From assembly GCA_937942965.1 (NCBI GenBank), contig CALDGN010000268.1, forward strand, positions 1 through 12,124: a DNA stretch of 12,124 nucleotides. The letters are read 5' to 3'. The translations under genes were made by a program, and so were the position numbers. The notes below the pieces were generated by a model. That model was given only the letters and a program-made list of their open reading frames with translations. It was not told where the DNA came from and made no database searches. Below, in pieces: positions 6,074-12,124 of the stretch. The DNA is from an uncultured Acidimicrobiales bacterium. Lineage in GTDB: Bacteria; Actinomycetota; Acidimicrobiia; Acidimicrobiales; UBA10347. How positions within the stretch are numbered: the first letter of the stretch is position 1; each line of letters starts with the position of its first letter.

Positions 6074-7021
6074 TCACTCAAGCGGTGCAAGCCGTTCCGC
6101 GTCGAGGACGACGCCGACGCGAGCACCGATAACGAGCGGATCGAGCGACCACCCGCTCCATCGAGTGCCGTCTTCGCCTTTCGCCACGACGCGGTGGCGG
6201 TCACCCTGAAAGCGGCAGGTCATGACCGAGGCGGCGACGCCTTGGCTCGCGTCCGCGAACTGAATGGCGTCGTCGCGAACGGCGAAGCGAAGACCATCTC
6301 GCTCCACGATCGTCTCATGGCCGACGAAGCGAGCGACGAACTCGGTCCGGGGATCAGACCAGACGGCCGACGGCGTCCCGACGCGGACCAGTTCACCGGC
6401 GGACATGACACCAACCTCGTCAGCGATCGCAAACGCTTCGTCCTGATCGTGGGTGACATAGATCGCCGTCTGGCCAAGCTCTCGGAGCAGGCCGGAGAGC
6501 TCATCGTTTAGTTCGTCACGGCGCGCCCGGTCGAGCGACGCCAACGGCTCGTCGAGCAACAAGATGCGAGGGCTGGGAGCCAAGGCGCGGGCCAGAGCGA
6601 CTCGCTGTGCCTCGCCGCCCGAAAGACCCTCGACAGCCCGTGATTCGAATCCGTCAAGGCCGACCAGTGCGAGCAATTCTCGGACGCGAGCCGAGCGTTC
6701 GCCAGCAGGGACACCCTGCATACGAAGTCCGAACGCCACGTTGTCTTCGACGTTGCGATGGGTGAACAGCGCATGGTCTTGGAACATGAAGCCAAGATCC
6801 CGTCGCTCGGTCGGGGTGTTCGTCAGGTCTTCGCCATCCCACGAAACGTGGCCCCCCGCGAGAGGTACGAGTCCGGCGATCGCCCGCAACAGACTCGACT
6901 TGCCACAACCGCTCGGACCCACGAGTGCGAGCACCGAGCCGACCTCGACGTTGATCGAGACTGCATCGACGGCCCGCTTCGAGCCGTAATCCACGGTGAC
7001 GTCGCGCAACTCAAGACTCAC
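6074..7021 (-). CDS. thiQ: Thiamine ABC transporter ATP-binding protein
   Basis: ATPase that powers thiamine import, acting at the cytoplasmic face of the permease. All ABC motifs are intact: Walker A GPSGCGKS (35-42), Q-loop Gln81, signature LSGGE (133-137), Walker B ILLLDE (153-158, Glu158), D-loop SLD (162-164) and H-loop His191 in VTHDQDEA. At 315 aa it is longer than the roughly 230-aa ThiQ of enterobacteria; residues from about 235 onward form a TOBE-like C-terminal region such as is seen in CysA/PotA/FbpC-type ATPases, so the ATPase sequence alone would not settle the substrate. The thiamine call rests on the linked thiB and the riboswitch. The start is GTG, supported by a strong GGAGG 6 bases upstream, and it overlaps the thiP stop by four bases (GTGA), so translation is probably coupled. 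Confidence 0.88.
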   Translation of the reverse strand: MSLELRDVTVDYGSKRAVDAVSINVEVGSVLALVGPSGCGKSSLLRAIAGLVPLAGGHVSWDGEDLTNTPTERRDLGFMFQDHALFTHRNVEDNVAFGLRMQGVPAGERSARVRELLALVGLDGFESRAVEGLSGGEAQRVALARALAPSPRILLLDEPLASLDRARRDELNDELSGLLRELGQTAIYVTHDQDEAFAIADEVGVMSAGELVRVGTPSAVWSDPRTEFVARFVGHETIVERDGLRFAVRDDAIQFADASQGVAASVMTCRFQGDRHRVVAKGEDGTRWSGWSLDPLVIGARVGVVLDAERLAPLE

Positions 7022-8628
7022 AGCACACCTCCGCCGTCAGGGTGCAGCCGGTCGCCGATGAGGACCACAAGCGCCGTCACCACCATCAGCACAACCGAGA
7101 GCGCCATCGCTTGGCCCCGCAACAGCTGGCCAGGAGTGCCGAGGAGACGTTCGATCGCGAGTGGCACGGTGAGCAGATCGCTTCGGCGACCAACGAACGA
7201 GGTCGCGCCGAACTCACCCAAACTGATCGCAAAGGCAAAGCCGACACCGGTTGCGAGTGCCCGGGCGCCGATGCGAAGGTCGATCTCTCGCCGCACTCTG
7301 CGGGGAGGAGCGCCAAGCGTGGCGGCTGCCTCGCGCATCCGTGGATCGATCGACCGAAGCACCGGCACAACGGAACGGACGACGAACGGGATGGCGATCA
7401 ACGACTGGGTGACAGGCACGATCCACCAGGAGCCACGCAGGTCGAGGACTCCACGGTCGAGGGCGATGAGCACACCGAAGCCAAGCGTCACCGCCGAGGT
7501 TCCGATCGGCAACAGCATGCCGAGGTCGAGCAGTCTGCTGGTGAAGCGGCCGCCGTGCACGATGGCGAGCGAGGCGAGGCCACCAATGATGAGCGCGATG
7601 CCCGCCGCGGCCACGGCGAACGAAAGTGAGTTGAGCAGGGCATCGGTGCCGCTGATGGGCAGCAGTCGAACACGCTCGGCGAGCCCGCGGTAGTTCTCGA
7701 GCGTCCAGGCACCTTCGCCGGTGGTCAGCGAGCGTTCGAGCAGCAATGCGAGCGGCAGACCAAGAAACAGCGCCGAGCCAGCAAGCGCGGCAATGACCGC
7801 AAGACGATCTCGGCCATCTCGGATCGCAATCGCTCGATCGCCAATCAACGTTTGGCGAGCGCCACGGCCCTGCAAGCGGGTGTTCAACAGGACCAGCGCA
7901 GCGACCGCAATCATTTGCACGACGGACAGGGCGGCGGCTGTCGAGATGTCGGTGCGGGTCACCGCCCAGCGAAAGATCTCGGTCTCCAGCGTCGAACGCC
8001 GAGGCCCGCCGAGCAACAGGATGATTGCGAACGACGTGAAGCTGAACAGGAAGACGATCGAGACGGCAGACAACAGCGCGGTGCGGATACGAGGAAACGT
8101 GACCTCAACGAAGACCTGCCAAGGCCGGGCACCGAGTGTGCGGGCGGCTTCCTCGGGACGTCGATCGAGGCGGCTCCAATAACCACCCACGCTGCGCACG
8201 ATCACGGCGATGTTGAAGAACGCATGCGCCAACAAGATCGCCCAGACCGTGTGGCGAATCCGGATCGACCCATCAGCCAGCCCCAGCCGATCAGCGAGCG
8301 CAATCCAGGCACCACCGACGACGACCGTCGGCAACACAAACGGCACTGTCACCAGCACGCGCACCAAGCGCCGACCCGGGAACCGCCGGTTGGCAACCGC
8401 CCAGGTCAGCGGCGCGGCAAGTGCAACCGTGAGCACCGTCGAGGCGAACGCTTGCCAAAGCGTGAACCAGATGATGCGCAGGAAGCGACCGCCGGTGACG
8501 ACTTCGCCCAGCCGACCAATGTCAGAACCCAGCCCGCGGCCGATCAGCGTGGCGACTGGATACAGGAAGAAGACGGCGAGGAACAGCGTTGGCACGATTG
8601 CCAGCGCGGTGTTCCTCACTCGAGTCAT
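7018..8628 (-). CDS. thiP: Thiamine ABC transporter permease, fused two-domain
   Basis: Inner-membrane permease (536 aa, the usual ThiP size) with two tandem permease domains, so one chain forms the whole channel. About a dozen hydrophobic segments are visible. Each half has the cytoplasmic EAA loop that docks the ATPase: EEAARTLGARPW (159-170) and REAAATLGAPPRR (432-444). The segment SLGEFGATSFV (469-479) is typical of the C-terminal half of ThiP and of related iron permeases (FbpB type). Start ATG at 8628 lies 19 bases after the thiB stop without a clear Shine-Dalgarno site; the stop overlaps thiQ. Iron(III) permeases are the closest alternative, but the thiB-type binding protein and the TPP riboswitch favour thiamine. 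Confidence 0.9.
   Translation of the reverse strand: MTRVRNTALAIVPTLFLAVFFLYPVATLIGRGLGSDIGRLGEVVTGGRFLRIIWFTLWQAFASTVLTVALAAPLTWAVANRRFPGRRLVRVLVTVPFVLPTVVVGGAWIALADRLGLADGSIRIRHTVWAILLAHAFFNIAVIVRSVGGYWSRLDRRPEEAARTLGARPWQVFVEVTFPRIRTALLSAVSIVFLFSFTSFAIILLLGGPRRSTLETEIFRWAVTRTDISTAAALSVVQMIAVAALVLLNTRLQGRGARQTLIGDRAIAIRDGRDRLAVIAALAGSALFLGLPLALLLERSLTTGEGAWTLENYRGLAERVRLLPISGTDALLNSLSFAVAAAGIALIIGGLASLAIVHGGRFTSRLLDLGMLLPIGTSAVTLGFGVLIALDRGVLDLRGSWWIVPVTQSLIAIPFVVRSVVPVLRSIDPRMREAAATLGAPPRRVRREIDLRIGARALATGVGFAFAISLGEFGATSFVGRRSDLLTVPLAIERLLGTPGQLLRGQAMALSVVLMVVTALVVLIGDRLHPDGGGVL
7028..7032 (-). promoter_or_regulatory. Shine-Dalgarno site deciding the thiQ start
   Basis: GGAGG on the - strand, 6 bases before the GTG at 7021. 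It lies inside the end of thiP and is among the clearest ribosome binding sites in the window, which supports the GTG rather than a downstream start. Confidence 0.7.
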
Positions 8629-8647
8629 GCGGACGGATCGAGCCGCA

Positions 8648-9904
8648 TCAGCCGAGAACGATCTCGACCCAGCGTTCGGTCCATGCGTCGCGGTTCGCTT
8701 CGATCTCTGCTGGCGTGAGCGACAGTGGGTTGTCGGCGAGCGGCCCGAACTCGACGAACTCGGCGGGTAGCGCTGCCGAGGTGTTCGCGGGGTACACGAA
8801 CATGTTGAGCGGGATGTCCTCTTGGAACGTCGGGCTCAGCATGAAGTCGATGAGCATGCCGGCTTCGGCCGGATACTCGGTGCCGGCGAGCACGCCTGCG
8901 AACTCGATCTGGCGGTAGCAGCTGTCGAACAGCACGCCAGTCGGCGGTGCGTCGATCGGTGGATCGGCGAAGATCACCTCGGCCGGTGGGCTCGATGCGT
9001 AGGACATGACGATCGCTCGGTCGCCGCCGCCGACGATGAATTCGCCGTAGTACGCCTCGCTCCAACCGGCGGTCACGCTCACGCCGTTGTCGACGAGGCC
9101 CTGCCAATAGTCCTCCCACCCGTCGCCGTACTTGGCGATCGTGGCGAGCAGGAAGGCGAAACCTGGCGAGGACGTCTCGGGATTTTGGGTCACGAACTGG
9201 CCGGCGTTCACCGGGTCCAGCAAGTCGTCGAGGCTCGTTGGCACCTCGCCTGGAAGCGCTTCGGTCCAGTAGTTCGCACAGACATCGCCGAAGTCGATCG
9301 GCGTCACCCGGAACTCGGGGTCGAGCAGCAGCGACGGATCGACGGATTCGAGTTCGACCGAGGCGTATGGGAGAAACAGGTCGGCGTCGAGGCCTCGTTG
9401 GAGGAAGGTGTTGTCGATGCCGAAGAGCACGTCTGCGTTCGGATTGTCCTTGGTCAGGATGGCGCTGCTGACGAGCTGGCCGGCGTCGCCGCCCGCGAGG
9501 AGCTCGACCCCAATGCAGGTCTGGTCGGTGAACGCCTCGAGCGTGCCTTCGCTGACGAAGAACGAGTCGTGCGTGATGAGCGTGATCGTCGGGCAGTCCG
9601 TGGCTTCCGGAGCGGTGGTTCCGGCGTCAGCATCGTCGTCGGCGGCAGGCTCCGCGTCCTCGTCGGCGAGCGCGCTGCTCGTGCCATCGGCATCGTCGAC
9701 GGCGGAGGGCTCGTCGCTTCCGTTGTCGTCGGCGGCTTCTGCGGGCTCGTCGTCCGCATCCACGGTTGCGCTGTCGGTTGACTCGCTTGGCGTGTCGGTG
9801 TCCGCGACCGGGTCAGCCTCGACTGACGTGTCGTCGCTTCCACCGCACGCTGCGGCAATGAGCGCAAACATCAGTGCGCACGAGAGCAGTTTGATGAACT
9901 TCAT
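8648..9904 (-). CDS. thiB: Thiamine ABC transporter substrate-binding lipoprotein
   Basis: Extracytoplasmic binding protein that delivers thiamine (or its phosphates) to ThiP. Residues 1-20 are a lipoprotein signal (MKFIKLLSCALMFALIAAAC, lipid-anchored Cys20). Residues 21-103 are an acidic, Ser/Ala-rich linker not found in E. coli ThiB. The ligand-binding domain starts near 104 with TITLITHDSFFVSEG and has the ThiB-type stretches ADVLFGIDNTFL and YWQGLVDNGVSVTAGWSEAYYGEF. The frame stays open upstream to 10000, which would add 32 residues, but that extension is translated riboswitch. The ATG at 9904 is preferred because it has GGAGGA 6 bases upstream and begins a perfect lipoprotein signal. 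It is the first gene of the operon. ThiB is related to iron- and spermidine-binding proteins, but the riboswitch makes thiamine very likely. Confidence 0.92.
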   Translation of the reverse strand: MKFIKLLSCALMFALIAAACGGSDDTSVEADPVADTDTPSESTDSATVDADDEPAEAADDNGSDEPSAVDDADGTSSALADEDAEPAADDDADAGTTAPEATDCPTITLITHDSFFVSEGTLEAFTDQTCIGVELLAGGDAGQLVSSAILTKDNPNADVLFGIDNTFLQRGLDADLFLPYASVELESVDPSLLLDPEFRVTPIDFGDVCANYWTEALPGEVPTSLDDLLDPVNAGQFVTQNPETSSPGFAFLLATIAKYGDGWEDYWQGLVDNGVSVTAGWSEAYYGEFIVGGGDRAIVMSYASSPPAEVIFADPPIDAPPTGVLFDSCYRQIEFAGVLAGTEYPAEAGMLIDFMLSPTFQEDIPLNMFVYPANTSAALPAEFVEFGPLADNPLSLTPAEIEANRDAWTERWVEIVLG

Positions 9905-9908
9905 CGGT

Positions 9909-9996
9909 ATTCCTCCGCTGGCATTACCCAGTTCAGGTCTGCGGGTCGACCGATTCGGTCCTCTCAGCCCGGCGATGATCGCGAGCTCCCCGTCCT
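9909..9996 (-). promoter_or_regulatory. TPP (thiamine pyrophosphate) riboswitch controlling thiBPQ
   Basis: On the - strand the leader has the conserved core of the THI element: CTGAGA (9962-9967) after the P3 stem; the P2 pair CGGG/CCCG (CGGGG at 9988-9992 with CCCG at 9942-9945); CTGAACTGGGTAATGCCAG (9918-9936), in which CTGG/CCAG forms the closing hairpin; then GCGGAGG. A small extra stem (GACCGA/TCGGTC) lies between CTGAGA and the pyrophosphate-sensing side. The final GCGGAGGA contains the thiB Shine-Dalgarno site (9911-9916), so TPP binding should hide it and block translation. Known: these RNAs switch off thiamine synthesis and uptake genes when TPP is plentiful. A weak -10-like TACACT at 10012-10017 (- strand) would start the transcript just before the element; no convincing -35 is seen. 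Confidence 0.93.
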
Positions 9997-10052
9997 TCAA
10001 TTGTCTTGGTCAGTGTAGGTGCGGCCGGCGGCGAGGACGCAGCCGTTTCCGG

Positions 10053-12124
10053 TCAGTCGTTCGGACGGCCCTGCGAGGAGACTCGCAGGAGCGATGCTGG
10101 CCTCGAGAGGGTGCCGGCGTCGCGGTCACGGGTGAGGAACGCACCCGGACAGGTCGCTGACCCGCTGCCCGTCGGTTCCCAACAGGCAGAGGACTGGCTG
10201 CCACCCGGGTCGAGCGTGGCGAGCGAGATTGACTGGCCGGGGGCGACGCTGGCGAGCGTTTGCTCAACGGCTGGGTCCCAGATGCCGAGCGCGGCAGGCG
10301 GTCGGTCGACGTGGCCGCGTCCGGTGCCGTCGTCCCAGGCGATGTAGTCGACCAGCAGGCCGTCCGCGTCGAACACCCAGAGGTCGTCTCCGTAGTCGTT
10401 GAAGGCTTGCCACTTCGAGTTGTCCGGTGGGAAGAACCCGTAATAGATGCCTGGGGGTTGCGGGTACCACCAGCTGTCGAACGGGATCGTCGTGCGGTTC
10501 GCGCCGTTGTAGTCCGGGAACGACGTTTCGAACGGCCAGCGAATCGAGGTGGTGATGATCTCACCGGCGGAGAACACCGCGGTCGCCGCCCAGGTCTCAT
10601 CAACGTTGCCTGCATCGAGCGACGACATTGGGCCCGCCGGGTAGCGATCCAGGTCGGTGCCGGCCAGGTACGGGTTGCGGTCGGCGAGTCGGAACCCGCC
10701 GACATCGATGTTGTCGACCATCGTCCACTCGATGAACTCATCCATCAGATAGGTGTGGTCGTTGGGTTGCAGCGGGTTCCACTTCTCCGACTCTCGGAAC
10801 AAGATCTCGGTGACCTGCACCCTGCCGACGTGTGGCGAAAGCGCAATCGGGTCGAAGATGAGATCGAGCGTGCCGGAGGCATCTGCGCCGTCGTCATCGA
10901 CCGCTGTGACAACAACCGAGACGGTCGAGTCTCGGACTGCGGCGGCGGCGGTGCCCTCGATCACGAGCTGGCTTGCGCCAGCGTCAAACGTTGCGGTGAG
11001 ACCTGCGGGAAGTCCGGTCGCTGTCATCGATTCGACCGTTCCGTCGACGTCGGACCCATCGACACGAACTTCGATCGCGACCGTGGCGACCGCGTTCGCG
11101 ACGCCACCTGCAACAGCGGGCGCATCGTTCGATTCAAGAATGGTCAGGACCAGGCGGGCGGTCGCTCGGTTCCCGGCACTGTCCTCGATCGTGTAGTGAA
11201 TCTCGTCGGCCGTGGTCTCGCTGCCATCGTGTTCGTAGGTGAACTCGGTCGGCGATGCGAGCGTTGCTGTGCCGTTGGTGGGCGCCTGATCGATCGAGAC
11301 GATCGTGACCGGGTCACCTTCGGGATCGGGATGGTCGAGCTCGGCGCCGAGGGTGTAGGTCTCGGTGGACCCCTCGAGCTGGTCGGCGGTCTGATCGCCG
11401 CCGGCCGGCGGCAAGTTCGCGGGTGTCGGGGTCGGCGTGGGAGTCGGTGGCACCGGTGTGGGAGTGGGCGTCGGTGGCACGGGCGTAGCGGTCTGTGTCG
11501 GCGTTGCGGTGGGCGTTGGTGGCACCGGCGTCGCAGTCGGGGTCGGCGTGGACGTCGCGGTCGGAGTTGGCGTAGGTGGCACCGGCGTCGCGGTAGGAGT
11601 CGGCGTCGCGGTAGGAGTCGGCGTTGCGGTGGGCGTAGGTGGCACCGGAGTCGGAGTTGGCGTCGCAGTCGGGCTCGGAGTCGGCGTGGGTGGTACCTGC
11701 GTCGCTGTAGGTGTCGGAGTCGTAGTTGCGGTCGGGCTCGGAGTCGGCGTGGGCGGCACCGGCGTCGCTGTCGGGCTCGCTGTAGGTATCGGAGTTGGCG
11801 TCGCCGTAGCTGTTGGCGTGGGGGTTGGCGGGATGAGCGTCGCGGTAGGAGCGGGAATTGCCGTCGCAGTCGGCACCGCTGTTGGCGTGGGCGTCGCAGT
11901 TGACGGGACCGGGGTCGGGGTCGACGCGACGGGCGGCGCAACGAACGGTGGCGCAACTCGGAGATCCGCGAGAGGTGGCGAGAACGCCGGGCTCTGCGGC
12001 ACTGCAGTCGGAATGACTTCGATGACGACGGCCGATGGCGCCGGATCAGGCGCGACTGCTTGGGGCTCCGCCACCTCAGGGGCAGGGGCAGGTGTTGGCG
12101 TCACCGGTATCGGCGTCGCAGTCG
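10053..12124 (-). CDS. Large secreted/surface protein: Thr-Pro repeats, cadherin/Ig-like domains, lamin-tail-like domain (N-terminus outside window)
   Basis: The frame is open to the window edge. A GTG at 12104 is a possible start, but codons before it continue the same Thr-Pro-rich text (TATPIPVTPTPAPAP), so the gene very probably begins outside. Counting from 12104: residues 1-60 are Pro/Ala/Val-rich; 61-228 are a Thr-Pro/Thr-Ala array with recurring VPPTP; 230-329 are a cadherin/Ig-like domain (DHPDPEGDPVTIVSID, FTYEHDGSET, IHYTIEDSAGN); 330-427 are a second such domain (GSDVDGTVESMTATGLPAGL); and about 428-655 resemble a lamin-tail domain (VQVTEILF, FIEWTMV, GGFRLAD, DDLWVFDADGLLVDYIAWDDG, SISLA). 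There is no C-terminal sorting motif or membrane anchor. A rigid stalk carrying adhesive or binding domains outside the cell is the likely build; the partner is unknown. It lies upstream of the thiamine operon on the same strand but is unrelated to it. Confidence 0.82.
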   Translation of the reverse strand, partial: TATPIPVTPTPAPAPEVAEPQAVAPDPAPSAVVIEVIPTAVPQSPAFSPPLADLRVAPPFVAPPVASTPTPVPSTATPTPTAVPTATAIPAPTATLIPPTPTPTATATPTPIPTASPTATPVPPTPTPSPTATTTPTPTATQVPPTPTPSPTATPTPTPVPPTPTATPTPTATPTPTATPVPPTPTPTATSTPTPTATPVPPTPTATPTQTATPVPPTPTPTPVPPTPTPTPTPANLPPAGGDQTADQLEGSTETYTLGAELDHPDPEGDPVTIVSIDQAPTNGTATLASPTEFTYEHDGSETTADEIHYTIEDSAGNRATARLVLTILESNDAPAVAGGVANAVATVAIEVRVDGSDVDGTVESMTATGLPAGLTATFDAGASQLVIEGTAAAAVRDSTVSVVVTAVDDDGADASGTLDLIFDPIALSPHVGRVQVTEILFRESEKWNPLQPNDHTYLMDEFIEWTMVDNIDVGGFRLADRNPYLAGTDLDRYPAGPMSSLDAGNVDETWAATAVFSAGEIITTSIRWPFETSFPDYNGANRTTIPFDSWWYPQPPGIYYGFFPPDNSKWQAFNDYGDDLWVFDADGLLVDYIAWDDGTGRGHVDRPPAALGIWDPAVEQTLASVAPGQSISLATLDPGGSQSSACWEPTGSGSATCPGAFLTRDRDAGTLSRPASLLRVSSQGRPND
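11421..11924 (-). repeat. Degenerate tandem repeat coding Thr-Pro / VPPTP units
   Basis: About 500 bases of short repeats encode (TP/TA)n dipeptides interrupted by I/VPPTP eight times. Spacings between successive PPTP blocks, going towards the C-terminus, are about 25, 21, 17, 21, 19, 15 and 9 residues. At DNA level, GTGGCACCGG-like blocks alternate with GTCGCGGTAGGAGTCGG-like blocks on the + strand. Slippage or recombination could change its length, so this is also a place where assemblies may be wrong. The same type of sequence resumes at the window edge (12088-12124). Confidence 0.8.

Noticed and set aside
8822..9781. 319-aa + strand open frame opposite thiB
   Set aside because: It is antisense to a clear ThiB protein and has no recognisable domain.
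9905..10000. N-terminal extension of thiB from an upstream ATG
   Set aside because: These codons are the TPP riboswitch; the lipoprotein signal and SD mark the ATG at 9904.
10260..11903. 547-aa + strand open frame opposite the Thr-Pro protein
   Set aside because: Its Arg/Gly/Trp-rich repeats are the complement of Thr-Pro codons; the - strand frame encodes recognisable domains.
11421..11924. Short repeats considered as a CRISPR array
   Set aside because: There are no constant repeat and unique spacer units; the repeats are codon-periodic within one open frame coding Thr-Pro dipeptides.

Overview
The window is high-GC DNA with strong GC bias at third codon positions. Its content (an F420-type luciferase-like oxidoreductase, lipoproteins with long Asp/Glu/Ala linkers, weak or absent Shine-Dalgarno sites before several genes, and a Thr-Pro-rich protein with a lamin-tail-like domain) suggests an actinobacterium, perhaps a marine Acidimicrobiia / Ilumatobacter-like lineage. 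That placement is inference from gene content and style, not from a marker gene.

Left part (1-2648, + strand): a likely operon for inorganic sulfur uptake. It holds the C-terminal part of a SulP anion transporter without a STAS domain, two half-size YeeE/YedE-type (PmpA/PmpB-like) membrane proteins that overlap by ATGA, and a luciferase-like flavin/F420-dependent oxidoreductase. From 2649 to about 2855 lies a run of hairpins, probably bidirectional terminators plus further structure. A 56-57 residue single-pass membrane protein, too short for usual length cut-offs, is encoded on the - strand at 2830-3000.

Middle (3004-5137): a probable ECF-sigma-type promoter whose start site would fall at the ATG, then a YfbK-like von Willebrand factor A lipoprotein. 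A 12-bp hairpin follows and separates it from a convergent patatin-like lipase (5138-5992, - strand).

Right part (6074-9996, - strand): a complete thiamine ABC importer operon in the order riboswitch, thiB (lipoprotein binding protein), thiP (fused permease), thiQ (ATPase). A clear TPP riboswitch lies directly before thiB and runs into its Shine-Dalgarno sequence, so thiamine pyrophosphate probably blocks translation of thiB. The riboswitch fixes the thiB start at 9904.

The window ends inside a large secreted or surface protein gene on the - strand (10053 to beyond 12124). It carries a Thr-Pro/VPPTP repeat array, two cadherin/Ig-like domains and a lamin-tail-like C-terminal domain; its N-terminus lies outside the window.

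I see no tRNA, rRNA, CRISPR array, insertion sequence or phage gene. The best-supported system is the riboswitch-controlled thiamine importer, which is a known type. The least explained items are the small membrane protein and the hairpin cluster next to it.
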